Below, in pieces: positions 21,601 through 33,257 of a stretch of DNA of 64,000 bases (the stretch's first letter is position 1; each line of letters starts with the position of its first letter). The stretch is from contig CANNZV010001587.1 in assembly GCA_947561585.1 (NCBI GenBank), positions 62,001 through 126,000 on the forward strand, in the 5' to 3' direction. Made by a program: the position numbers and the translations under genes. Source of the DNA: Caprella mutica (taxonomy: Eukaryota > Arthropoda > Malacostraca > Amphipoda > Caprellidae). A model generated the notes under the pieces. It was not told the DNA's origin. It searched no databases and saw only the letters and a program-made list of their open reading frames with translations.

Positions 21601-24600
21601 ATTTGTAGCTGGCTGTTCCTATTGATGACAAAATGGGACTAGAAGAACGTAACTTATGAATTAATCACACATGGTGCAGAACTGGAAATCATAATATGGT
21701 TCAGCTATATCCATATGTATGTTATTCAATATGAAGGCCTGGTTATCAAATGTACTGGCAGTACTTTTTTGTAACTAAGCCCTAGACTGTATTGGCTCTT
21801 GTCTTGGGACTTATTTCTCAGTCGGAACTGCCTACATCCTTCCTCATTTACACCTATTCAACGGTGCTCTGTCCCCACTTTCCGACTACTAACTTATAAG
21901 TAGAGCTCGGATTTCTATGCCCTTTCAATCTAGGCGAAATAGCACTAAAAACTATGCAAAATATGCTCTTAAAAATATGCTTTATAGCCCAAATCTATGC
22001 TAAATATGCCGTTATAAATTGACTAGTTATACCTCAAATAACGTTTTCTTTATTAAAAAACATTAAAAACATGCCGTATGAGTCAAATGGTAGACTAAAT
22101 TAGGTATACTTTTCTTTAATTTTCAATTTTGAGGTTGTATATATGATGTTGAATAATGTTTCCCGTTTCAAATGGAAAATTATCGAAGTACAATTTTTGT
22201 AATTATTAAAAATGGAATTGGAATTCGAACCACATTTTGTGAATCGCATTTTTATTGATATATTGCAATTAAATAATAGAGCAACAAATAAACATAAACG
22301 ACAATTTCTCAGATTCTCAGTTCTACTAAGAGACAGATAAAGTTTCATTAATATCTAACAAAATATTAGAACAAGAAAAATAAGTCTCTATATAACGATA
22401 TATGGTAAATAATGAGATTTAATTATTTATTCATCTAGCTAAATAAAAATAATAGTAGCTATGTTTAGAATATAAATAATTTAGCAATAAACAATTATAA
22501 GTTTTGAAAAGCTTTTTCTACTTCATTGCAACTGATACTTGAAATACATTGCATTTTGTGTTATATTCCTTTCAATCTGCACCTCTTTCACTCCAGCGAT
22601 AATGCTTCGTATTTATTCTATGTGTTGCAATCCAGGATTATTTGCTACAATACGGTTGGTATCATGTTGGCATCATCCTCATTCAAATCTACAAAATTTA
22701 CACTCTTACGCCTATGTTTAGCTTTTTTAAACTGTGATACAGCATTTGATTTCTTGTAGCTACTCAGCTTCACATTGCATGGCTTGCATTTCAAAACACC
22801 ATTTTCATTGCATAACACCCAAATTCATCAACTAAATTTCGTATCATGACGTTATCAGACCGCTTAACTTTGGGTATTATTAATTAATGAGTTGTTAAGA
22901 CTACGAGGACTTGGAACTAAATGACTTGCTAAAATATTACAACAACAAAAAAAAAAAACTGTAAATAGAAAATGGAGCAACTGTAGCATAAACTGTAATA
23001 TCTCTTAAATAGAATTTTATATGCTTTGTATGCAAAAGAGATTAATGTCTATAAAGCATAGATCATCTATGCTTTTATAGCTTTCTATGCTGTTATTCTG
23101 TTAGAGCATAAAAATCCGGGCTCTATACTTATAAGCCATATACTTGGTAAATAGTGTATTTTTAAAGTTATGCCAATAAAACGACCAGTTATACCACACT
23201 TAAATTCCATTCGTAATCGATAGACAATAATTGAATCACTTACTAATTTATGGAAATAGAGAAATCTACAATTAAATTCTGAAGGGAGAAATTCACATAT
23301 GATCCCATTAAAATATGAAAATCCGGAATCAGTTCTCAAAAAACCTGAAGGTGGTACTTAGCATGGGTAATTAGGTTTGAGAATGAATACTTGTTGTGTA
23401 ATTTTATAATGAAAATGTTGTTAAATTTTATAATGAAAATGCTTTTAAATTTTATCATGAAAATGTTGTTAAATTTTATAATGAAAATGTTTTTAAATTT
23501 TATCATGAAAATGTTGTTAAATTTTATCATGAAAATATTTTTAAATTTTATCATGAAAATGTTGTTAAATTTTATCATGAAAATATTTTTAAATTTTATA
23601 ATGAAAATGTTTTTTAAATTTTAGAATGAAAATGTTGTTAAATTTTATAATGAAAATGTTTTTAAATTTTATCATGAAAATGTTGTTAAATTTTATCATG
23701 AAAATATTTTTAAATTTTATCATGAAAATGTTGTTAAATTTTATCATGAAAATATTTTTAAATTTTATAATGAAAATGTTTTTTAAATTTTAGAATGAAA
23801 ATGTTGTTAAATTTTATAATGAAAATGTTTTTAAATTTTATCATGAAAATGTTGTTAAATTTTATCATGAAAATATTTTTAAATTTTATCATGAAAATGT
23901 TGTTAAATTTTATCATGAAAATATTTTTAAATTTTATCATGAAAATATTTTTAAATTTTATCATGAAAATGTTGTTAAATTTTATCATGAAAATATTTTT
24001 AAATTTTATAATGAAAATGTTTTTTAAATTTTAGAATGAAAATGTTGTTAAATTTTATAATGAAAATGTTTTTAAATTTTATCATGAAAATGTTGTTAAA
24101 TTTTATCATGAAAATATTTTTAAATTTTATCATGAAAATGTTGTTAAATTTTATCATGAAAATATTTTTAAATTTTATCATGAAAATGTTGTTAAATTTT
24201 ATCATGAAAATATTTTTAAATTTTATAATGAAAATGTTTTTTAAATTTTAGAATGAAAATGTTGTTAAATTTTATAATGAAAATGTTTTTAAATTTTATC
24301 ATGAAAATGTTGTTAAATTTTATCATGAAAATATTTTTAAATTTTATCATGAAAATGTTGTTAAATTTTATCATGAAAATATTTTTAAATTTTATAATGA
24401 AAATGTTTTTTAAATTTTATAATGAAAATGTTTTTAAATTTTAGAATGAAAATGATGTTAAATTTTATAATGAAAATGTTTTCAAATTATAAAATAAAAA
24501 AGTTTTTAAACTTTAAAATGAAAATGTTTTAAATTTATATTTTTTTATATTTTATATATGAAATAAACTTGTACTAAGTTAAATTTAATAATGAATTCTG

Positions 24601-27542
24601 TTTTTAGAATATAAAATGAACATGTAAAATTGTATAATTGAATGTATACAAAAGGAAACCAGATCTCAAAATATGAATGATGTATGTTTACATATAACAT
24701 GAACTAAAAAAAAAGGAATTCATTATAAAATTCATTTTTTTTATTTACTACATAGGATAGTAAAATTTTGGCCTTTTTTCATTTGCAGATACTGGCAGTG
24801 GGTTTGGTTTTTGCTGTGTCTTTCGCAGCAAGTTTGCCAGCAGCATCCAGAGGAACTACCCCAGTCTTCCCCCCAAAATTACCCAGCAGTGGAAACTCTG
24901 GTAGATCAGCGCCCCTCAGATCTAGAGCCACTGATATATTCTATAGAGAAGAAAGTAGTAGCGAAGAGCGAACTGTTGTCAGTCATTTCAGGTATGTTTC
25001 TTTCTTAACATGAAAATCAAACTATATGACATCAACTAATGATGACAATTTCAAATTTGCAGCATAGCCTCACCGCCCAGAGCCATCAGAACCAACAAAA
25101 TCGAAGCCAAGGCTTTTAAGAGACCTTTTGTAAAACCTATTAAGAAATCATCAAAAAGAGGAAATGCCGGCATAAACCACTTCAGGTATGCACATTACAC
25201 AGTCTCAATAAGAATATAAATATCATGTTCATATAATATGAAATGCGATAATTTAGCTATTGCTTATGTTTTCAGTATTGCTTCTGGAACAAATGTCATA
25301 TCGAGAAAATCTTCTCCTAGAAATGTTTTCCGATTTTCCACGCACAGTGATGAAGAAAGCAGTGAAGAAAAGGACTCCATCAGTCATTTTAGGTGAAATT
25401 AGAAAAATGATAAAGTATCATTTCTTTGACGGCATTTCCGTGTTTCCTTTAAAATTACTATTTAAATATTGTTCGTTACAGAATCGGATCACAATCTCGA
25501 ACAGTTTCTAGAGATAAAGTCGGCAGGAGAGGCAGTTCAGTTGTTAGTAGAACATCTTTCTCTAGAGATGATGAAAGTAGTGAGGAAGATCGAGTGGTCC
25601 GTCACTTCAGGTAAGAATAGAAATTGATATTTGAAGTAATATTCATGTGAAATTGAAACTTAAATTAGGTAAGTAAAACCTTGAAACTAATTCAATATAT
25701 TTGTAATCTAATCAGAATTATGATACAATAGTCCTTCTTTTTCAGCATCACTACTTCCTCAAAGCCAGATACAAGAAAAATATTTGGTAGCAAATCATCT
25801 ATCAGATCAACAATTGAAAAACCACGGAAAGTGAATCAAAGGTCTTATGGGAACAAAAAGAGTTCTTCGGGAGTTGGATTCCCTCCAGCTCTTCCAACTA
25901 GACAAAAATCTGTAACTTTTCAAAGGAGAACGTATCCAACAAAAACGGCCAAAATATTTTCGTATGCCCCTCCAAAACCAGTAACTAAAATACCTAGAGC
26001 TTATTCGTATGTATCATCAGAAGAAACGCAAAGGAGTGCTGCGTTAGAAGCTGAGACTTTGACAACTCTTCATTTCCCGGGATATTCTGATGAAAAGAAT
26101 GAAAAACAATCAGAAAAAATTCGATACCATAAAGCTAGTTCAGAATCTGATGAAGATGAATTCATAACAGATCGTACTTATGATTTAAATACTGATATAA
26201 TTGACAACAGCGTTTTGAAAGATGAAAATCATAGTTCTGAAACTTCGGAATTTGATTTGAACATTTCCGAAGTTGGAGCAGATGAAGGTATCACTAACGA
26301 TCAGGCAAACGAAGATATTCCTGAAAATGAGAGGGAAGATATCCCTGAAAATGAGGCAGAAGATATCCATGAAAATGATAAGGAAGATATAAATGAAAAT
26401 GATAAGGAAGATATCCCTGAAAATGAGGCAGAAGATATCCCTGAAAATGAGAAGGAAGATATCCCTGAAAATGAGAGAGAAATTATTCCTGATAACGAGG
26501 AAGAATTTATCTCTCAAGATGAAGCAGAAGATATCCCTGATAATGAAACAGATTATATTATTCCTGAAGATGAGGCAGTAGATATTATTCCTACAGAAAG
26601 AACTGATGCTATTTCCAAAGGTGAGACAGGAGAAAACATTCCTACAGAAGAAACAGAAGTTATTCCTGACGATCAGGCAGTAGAAGAAATTATTATAAAT
26701 GAAGATATTCCTAAAAATGATGCACTGGAAGATATTTATTTATATGAGAACAAAGCAGACATTAATATTAACGAGGGACAAGAAATTGTTTTTGACACTC
26801 AGGCAGAATATAATCCTGAAGTAGAAATAGAAGAAATTCCTGAACAGGAAGCGATAGAAGAATTTCTTGTAATTGATCAATCTGAATTGGATATTCCTGA
26901 GCCACGCAGTGAAAATGAAGACTCTTCATCGGACAAAGATATTGTCAATACTGCTGCTGTTACAAAGAACATTGAAACGAAAGAGTACGAAGAAGCAACT
27001 GAAATTGAAGAATCTGTGACCGGAGATGATGAAGTTCTTATACAATTTTTGGAGCCAGAAAAATCGGAAACAATATCAGGTAATATTTTAATTTTAATGG
27101 AGTTATCTGTAATTTGCAATACGAGTGATAAAGTAATTCTTATATTGTAATTTATGCATCTTCAGCCACCGAGATTGAGATATATGACGAGGTTGTTGAT
27201 AACGACACTCTTGCTGAACCATCCGATTCTTTGGATGAAGCTAAGGACGGTACAGTCAATTCTGAAACTGAAGAAGAGTCATCTGATGTGCAGACTGTAA
27301 ACATATCAACTCTTAACAAAATAAGTGAGGAAATCTTAGATACTCAGCAAAAATTCGATCAATCTATGAATTTGAGGGAATTGATTGAAGGATTTAGGAC
27401 AAATAAACCAATAGGTGTTCTTGAAAGAGAGAATGAATTTGTTTTCATCTTGCTACCAACGACTGAACAGAAACAGGTATTGACTTCTGTGAATAATGAA
27501 CAAGCTAGTCAGTTTGGAGTACCCCTTTCTGATACCTATTGA
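18613..27542 (+). CDS. Secreted modular Ser-rich acidic protein, 7 exons, 763 aa
   Basis: Exons: 18613-18621, 24789-24991, 25063-25185, 25276-25392, 25482-25610, 25746-27079, 27166-27542; all introns are GT-AG and the phases join to 2,292 nt with one stop. Exon 1 encodes only MKL; exon 2 continues ILAVGLVFAVSF, giving a signal peptide of about 18 residues. Residues 20-195 are basic and serine-rich with acidic clusters (ESSSEER, EESSEEK, DESSEED) that contain S-x-E motifs, the kind phosphorylated by Fam20C-type secretory kinases. Exons 3, 4 and 5 are phase 2-2, and each junction encodes (S/N/R)HF(S/R)I(A/G/T)(S/T). Residues 383-472 are about 11 copies of an 8-residue EDIPENEx repeat. The C-terminus (about 690-763) is non-repetitive and contains NELREL-like and VFILLP segments. 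No cysteine framework or known domain is visible. An extracellular structural or matrix role fits the composition but is inference. Confidence 0.8.
18692..19065. repeat. 22-bp tandem array, 17 units, with higher-order pattern
   Basis: The unit is AACATGGCATGTGRTAAATA plus TC. Scoring variants as A to E gives the order A-B-C-A-A-D-B / B-C-A-A-A-D-B / B-E-A, i.e. a seven-unit block duplicated about once. The unit contains the palindromic core CATGGCATG/CATG. Confidence 0.9.
19066..20640. other. Intronic AT-rich DNA
   Basis: Nothing coding is seen. A short CAGA tract (ACACACAGACAGACAGACGG, about 19625-19645) followed by TTTTTATAGTATAGAC resembles the tail of a retroposon, but no body is recognisable. 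Confidence 0.4.
20641..20972. repeat. 20-bp tandem array, about 16 units
   Basis: The unit is ACTGATRGGGTGCATGGTGC with CATGG/CACAG/CATAG variants, and one irregular unit near 20827. The 71-115 codon frames on the - strand here (MHPISAPCT-type) are repeat artefacts. Confidence 0.9.
20973..21699. other. Intronic DNA with a few degenerate ATTTTAAAATGAA words
   Basis: Words like TTTTAGATTTTAAAATGAA recur at 21135-21265. They resemble the 24-bp unit of the array at 23.4 kb and may be its ancestral or diverged form. Confidence 0.4.
21901..23127 (-). mobile_element. hAT element, degenerate, with 8-bp target duplication
   Basis: The left end TAGAGCTCGGATTTCTATGC pairs with a right end reading, on the opposite strand, TATAGAGCCCGGATTTTTATGC. 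CTTATAAG flanks both sides (21893-21900 and 23128-23135), allowing a TA insertion at the right end. The interior retains a BED zinc-finger fragment on the - strand (see 22645-22812), placing the coding strand as -. Confidence 0.75.
22645..22812 (-). pseudogene. hAT transposase N-terminal fragment (BED zinc finger)
   Basis: The - strand reads ENGVLKCKPCNVKLSSYKK, then SQFKKAKHRRKSVNF, and ends at a stop at 22647-22645. This is the CX2C...H half of a BED finger followed by the KAKH element seen at the start of many hAT transposases. An upstream piece, NLVDEFG, in another frame (about 22810-22850) fits the family after a frameshift. The catalytic domain is absent. Confidence 0.6.
23400..24520. 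repeat. 24-bp tandem array, about 46 units, higher-order structure
   Basis: The unit is AAATTTTATMATGAAAAT plus GTTGTT or ATTTTT. A one-base-longer unit with six T's recurs at 23609, 23778, 24019, 24236 and 24405, giving blocks of 169, 241, 217 and 169 bp (7, 10, 9 and 7 units plus one base). The 24-bp period keeps frames open on both strands, which explains the KMLLNFI-type frames; they are not genes. Confidence 0.9.
26311..26580 (+). repeat. Coding repeat of 24 bp (8 residues, EDIPENEx) in exon 6
   Basis: About 11 copies, tight at the 5' end and diverging downstream into EDIPDNET and IIPEDEA forms. The codons show mixed synonymous changes. Confidence 0.85.
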
Positions 27543-27770
27543 TTCAATGAGTACCTTAATCCTTTAATGGCTCTAAAGAAAGACACGGCAAACCTGCTAC
27601 TATGTTTAATACTTAGTTATAATCCATAGGATGTACCTTTCCAGCACTACCTTTAGGTTTAATTACCAATATATCTAAGTCTTATTCACATAATAATTTT
27701 AACCTTTATATTGACAGTTTGACACTATATAAGAGTATATGCTAATAGATAGATTTAATAAAAAATGCAC
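27543..27770 (+). terminator. 3' untranslated region with poly(A) signal
   Basis: AATAAA lies at 27757-27762, 214 bp after the stop codon, and is the first clear signal downstream. Confidence 0.55.
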
Positions 27771-29400
27771 TTTGAAAGGTGATATTAGATAGCCTATTTA
27801 TTTTTATTATAGTATTTATCTTTATTGTTTTTACCTCACATCAAGTAAAATATTGATATTTAAATGATTTTTATTGTATGAAATAATTATCCCAAATTAA
27901 TTTATGATTATTATCAATTCAATGATTATTGGGAGAATTTTAAAATTTGAAATAATAGAAGAGTATACCAATAATTGAATAACTAAGTTTTCTACAATCA
28001 ACGCTATATAGAAAATAAAGATACGAAGTGAAGCAGTGACTGAATTAAAATATTATTTAATTTATCTGATTTTATTATCTATTTTAAAAATTGAAACAAT
28101 ATCAATTATTGCGAGAAAATTCGTGTAGTGTTTTGATTAAACTATAAAAATATAAAATATCAATTCATTTACAATTTTTTTTTTGTATTTAATATTTTGG
28201 TCATTAGTCATTATTTAAACTGTTTATTGTTCAATTAAGATATTTTTACACTATAATATTAGTAGGAATACTTTTTTCATATCGTAAGAGGATATTTTTT
28301 GCAGTCATTTAGATACTAATATTATATGATGTAGAGATTATTGACTATTGAGTCAGTCTCTTTTTATTCACTTTTAATTACCCTATTGAGTAAAAATGTC
28401 ATTTAATATACCATTTCGATTATCCACATTCAAGGAAATTAAAAGGTAACTAATATTGCGATATTGCTTATCTATTGAAATATGATATTATGTAAAAGGA
28501 TAACAACAACATAGTATATGTATGGAGATAATGTACAATGGTATATTAGGTAGATATAAGTTATAATTCCCACTCTGCAGAAACTGGTAAAGTGTTTTAG
28601 AGATCTCTTTTTCTGCTCACAGTAGATGTAATGTAAATATAGAGATTAATTCATAAATGTTCTTAGCTATTTTAATGTAAATATAGGAATAGTTCTAAGT
28701 TGTTATCTCTCATATTCTGCAGACAGACTGGGTACTTACAAAGAATAATTTATATTTCCTTTAATTATTTTCCAATGATTGTATGTTAGAAAAATCTTTT
28801 TCAAAATTAGCAAATAAAATGAGAAATAATTTAATTATATTCAAAAATTGATAGGCTATATGATACAGACAGTCTATACTGAAACCTAAAGCATTAATAA
28901 ATTAGTGTTAACGTTAACATTTTACTGCAAGTGTTCAAGGGCCTGCATTATCAGGCACTTAGTTTTTTATAATTATAATTTGTGCTCGCATTTATTATAA
29001 TAATATTTATTCTACTGGAATAAATCAATTCAGGTAGGCGCTAGTACGGATTTCTTTATAGTAATTATGACGCAATACGATTCGAGATAAGTGACTCGAT
29101 AAGGTAGTCTTGTATACCTGAAGAAGCACTCCCAAAAACTGAAGTTATATAGAATTTTAATATCAGAGTAATTGAATTGTTTCAATTGAAGAGGTCTGTC
29201 CTTTAAAGATACGTTCGTTTTCTGTGATAGAATAAACTTTCTTTCTATTGTTCATGGTTAACTGAGCTAAAACCACAGGTCAAATTTATATACAATCTCA
29301 ATTTTTTTAAATAAATGCATTAACCTAACTTATCAACAACATTTTCAAAAAAATACAGGTGGAAACTAAAAGGCTGAGGTTTTAATAACTTAAATAAAAT
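27771..29400. other. AT-rich intergenic DNA, no gene seen
   Basis: No array, open frame or transposon end stands out. Confidence 0.5.
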
Positions 29401-29504
29401 ACAATGACATTTAATAGGACTAATTTTAAGCATTTTCTGTTACTTTTTACACAGTGTATACTTATTTATTATACTTGTTTATTATTTTTCAAAGTTAATT
29501 TTCC

Positions 29505-30345
29505 GTTATTTTTTACACAGTGCATTTTCGGATATTTTTACACATTGCATTTTCCATTATTTGTACACAGTGTATGCTCCGTTACTTTTTACACAGTGAA
29601 TTTTCTGCTACTTTTTACACAGTGCATTTTCCGTTATTTTTTACAGTGTGCATTAACCATTATTTTTTCAGAGTGCTTTTTCCGTTATTTTTTACACAGT
29701 GCATTTTCCATTATTTTTTCAAAGTGCTTTTTCCATTACATTTTTCACAGAACATTTTCGGTCATTTTTTCAGAGTGCATTTTCCGTTATTTTTTACAAA
29801 GTTCATTTTCGGTTATTTTTTCACAGTGCATTTTCCGTTATTTTTTACATAGTGCATTTTCCGTTATTTTTCACAAAGTTCATTTACGGTTATTTTTTCA
29901 CAGTGCATTTTCCGTTATTTTTTACCTAGTGCATTTTCCGTTATTTTTCACAGTGCATTTTCCGTTATTTTTTACTAAGTTCATTTTCGGTTATTTTTTC
30001 ACAGTGCATTTTCCGTTATTTTTTACCTAGTGCATTTTCCGTTATTTTTCACAAAGTTCATTTTCGGTTATTTTTTCACAGTGCATTTTCCGTTATTTTT
30101 TACCTAGTGCATTTTCCGTTATTTTTCACAGTGCATTTTCCGTTATTTTTTACAAAGTTCATTTTCGGTTATTTTTTCACAGTGCATTTTCCGTTATTTT
30201 TACATAGTGTATTTTCCGTTATTTTTTACCTAGTGCATTTTCCGTTATTTCTTACAAAGTTCATTTTCGGTTATTTTTTCACAGTGCATTTTCCGTAATT
30301 TTTTACCCAGTGCATTTTCCATTACTTTTTTGACAGTGCGTTTTC
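29505..30345. repeat. 26-28-bp tandem array, about 32 units, alternating variants
   Basis: The main units are CAGTGCATTTTCCGTTATTT plus T/AC runs, and AAAGTTCATTTTCGGTTATT plus TTTTCAC. The two forms alternate in blocks in the second half. Phe-rich + strand frames of 63-208 codons come from this array and are not genes. Confidence 0.9.
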
Positions 30346-30963
30346 TGTTACTTTTTATTTCGCTCAGTACACTAATGATGGTCCAACTTTTCGTTTCTTC
30401 TCTTCTCCCCTTGTCCTAATTTCCCATTCATTTATTCTCATTTTCTCAGTAACATTAGTTCTCTCTTTCTTTCCTATGGACACAAGTCTTATTTAGTTTT
30501 GGTTGTGAAACAGATCCTTCTCTCCAACTTTCAGAATATAATGCAGTCACTAAAATGTCAATTAGCTACCGGTTTGCCCCATTCACAAGATATCTAACTG
30601 TGTAGTTTGAGTTATTGTTCAGTTGGTTAATTGGCGACATTTGGCAATTACACAGATGCCATTTGTGTACCATATTAAATCAGACTACTTTTGTAGTTGA
30701 TAGTACTGTGCTATTTCTTGCATGGTAATTAAAAGTACTATCATTCATTAAACTAGATACATCTGTTGATAATATTATCTCATAATAATTAATTTATGCT
30801 ACACTGCACAGAGAATTTTCCCATGAGAAATTAAACAAATAGAAACTAAATAAACATTTTATTTAAAATCATCAATATAGATAGATTATTTATCAGATAG
30901 ATAAGTAACTATTACTTTCAGTTAGAAATAAAGAAATTCTTTACAAGAAACAAATAGATTACA

Positions 30964-32033
30964 GAGTCACTGTGATGATGTACTATCAGAGAAAAGAGTC
31001 ACTGTGATGATGTACTATCAGAGAAAAGAGTCATTGTGATGATGTACTATCAGAGAAAAGAGTCACTGTGATGATGTACTATCAGAGAAAAGAGTCACTG
31101 TGATGATGTACTATCAGAGAAAAGAGTCACTGTGATGATGTACTATCAGATAAAAGAGTCACTGTGATGATGTACTATCAGATAAAAGAGTCACTGTGAT
31201 GATGTACTATCAGAGAAAAGAGTCACTGTGATGATGTACTATCAGAGAAAAGAGTCACTGTGATGATGTTCTATCATAGAAAAGAGTCACTGTGATGATG
31301 TACTATCAGAGAAAAGAGTTATTGTGATGATGTACTATCAGAGAAAAGAGTCACTGTGATGATGTTCTATCAGAGAAAAGAGTCACTGTGATGATGTACT
31401 ATCAGAGAAAAGAGTCACTGTGATGATGTTCTATCATAGAAAAGAGTCACTGTGATGATGTACTATCAGAGAAAAGAGTTATTGTGATGATGTACTATCA
31501 GAGAAAAGAGTCACTGTGATGATGTTCTATCAGAGAAAAGAGTCACTGTGATGATGTACTATCAGAAAAAAAGAGTCACTGTGATGATGATGTAGTATCA
31601 GAGAAAAGAGTCACTGTGATGATGTACTAACAGAGAAAAGAGTCACTGTGATGATGTACTACCAGAAAAAAGAGTCACTGTGATGATGTACTATCAGAGA
31701 AAAGAGTCACTGTGATGATGTACTATCAGAGAAAAGAGTCACTGTGATGATGTACTACCAGGGAAAAGAGTCACTGTGATGATGTACTATCAGAGAAAAG
31801 AGTCACTGTGATGATGTACTATCAGAGAAAAGAGTCACTGTGATGATGTACTATCAGAGAAAAGAGTCTCTGTGATGATGTACTATCAGAGAAAAGAGTC
31901 ACTGTGATGATGTACTACCAGAGAAAAGAGTCACTGTGATGATGTACTATCAGAGAAAAGAGTCACTGTGATGATGTACTATCAGAGAAAAGAGTCACTG
32001 TGATGATGTACTATCAGAGAAAAGAGTCACTGC
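30964..32033. repeat. 32-bp tandem array, about 33 units
   Basis: The unit contains GAGTCACTGTGATGATGTAC and then TATCAGAGAAAA. Diagnostic variants (GTTCTATCATAG, GAGTTATTG) recur exactly 160 bp apart near 31262 and 31422, showing a five-unit segmental duplication. GAGTCA is an AP-1-like half-site, probably coincidental. Confidence 0.95.
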
Positions 32034-33255
32034 ATGATGCTAGTTTCACAAATATCAGTTTTATAATTTACTATATCATTTTCGAAGGTTTTATACTAGT
32101 GTAATCAGACCAATTTTACTCTGTTTATTAGCATACAATTAGTAACAATTCTTTCTGGCTATGTAGCCTATGTTAAATTAGTAAACTGTATAAAAACATT
32201 AATATACACTTTCTTTGTCTGTACTAATAATCTGTAAAATTCTCTACCAATAATTACCCAATCACAATTTAATTAAAATTATTGACCAAATAATATAGTA
32301 TACACTAATTTGTTGTATTGATATGTTATTAGCTTTTAACAGAATCATCAAAGTTTTATGTTCGCCACTTCTGGACTATAATCTGTAAGAATTTGATTCA
32401 TGATAATCGCCAATCAAGAAAATCGATTTTCCACCAATATTGGCAATCATCTCACGAGACAAGCGTGTAAGTACTGCTAATGATGTCCATTATAGGTACA
32501 CATCTTCATGACGCTATAAAACATACTCTCTGACATGCTGTTTGTTATATCTATACATAAATGTCACACTTTCAGATAACAGTCCTCTTAAAACATTAAA
32601 AATAAACATTGTCTAAAGACATAATAGGTAAAGCTAAATAGCACGCCACTTACTGAACAGAAGCAAGTGATTCTGGCTGTCAAAAAGGCTCGTAAATATA
32701 TCAGCCTCTTTGATGACTTCTCATAATATAATGCCTAAATAAACAAAAGATTAACATAAATAATACCAAGCGACCAACACCCCAATAATAAAAAAGTCAC
32801 AAGAAAAATAAATAGTATCTCTGAGATTGAGGAACCAACCCTTATAAATGTTCATAGCTACAGTTAGATAAAAAGAATAATGAATACCCCCAAAAAAACT
32901 ATAAATATATATATATATATTATATTCTAACATATTATATTCTAACATTATATTCTAACAACTAGAAATATATATAAAAAAAGGGAATATATAGAAAGGT
33001 TTAGGTTTTACATCTCCTGGTCAAAAATATCCAAGCAGGTGAACTCCATTGACTCAATGAAATCATTTATTCTTTTTTCACAGATATTAACGACATTTGG
33101 GTGTCTGATCTAGCTATTCAACTCCATTAACTTGCTATTAACTACGATTGATAGAGGTACTAACGCTAGCACTGAGAAATATTGGAGCTGCACTTGGAGA
33201 AGTCAGACCCGCTTATACCAGCCGAAACTATGCAACTTTGGGGTGGTTCGGACAA
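32034..33255. other. AT-rich spacer
   Basis: No gene seen. A short TA run and three TATTCTAACA words lie at 32905-32965. Confidence 0.5.
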
Positions 33256-33257
33256 TG

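Larger units (their letters stand above)
21700..23345. repeat. Dispersed repeat, copy 2, split by a hAT element
   Basis: The two parts, 21700-21900 and 23128-23345, read continuously against 2440-2845 once the hAT element and one target duplication are removed; matching words continue on both sides of the insertion point. Confidence 0.55.
18622..24788 (+). other. Intron 1 (6.2 kb) loaded with arrays and a hAT insertion
   Basis: The donor is CTG/GTGAGG and the acceptor is TTTTTTCATTTGCAG/ATA. Phase 0 on both sides joins MKL to ILAVG, completing a signal peptide, which is the main argument that the two ends belong together. It contains a 22-bp array, a 20-bp array, a split dispersed repeat with a hAT element, and a 24-bp array ending about 270 bp before the acceptor. 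Confidence 0.75.

Noticed and set aside
23336..24444. KMLLNFI / IMIKFKNIF repeat frames on both strands
   Set aside because: Produced by a 24-bp period without stops and broken wherever the 25-bp unit occurs; they lie within an intron.
24768..24788. Start of the secreted gene just upstream of exon 2
   Set aside because: There is no ATG in frame there (TTG only), and a pyrimidine-rich acceptor directly precedes ILAVG. The MKL exon at 18613 gives a proper signal peptide.
26185..26517. 110-codon - strand frame
   Set aside because: Antisense shadow of the acidic coding repeat in exon 6.
29404..30298. Phe-rich frames up to 208 codons
   Set aside because: Translation of the 26-28-bp array in several registers; no start context or conserved feature.
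30964..32033. CRISPR-like direct repeat array
   Set aside because: Units are contiguous 32-bp repeats with no unique spacers, in eukaryotic DNA. The same applies to the other arrays.
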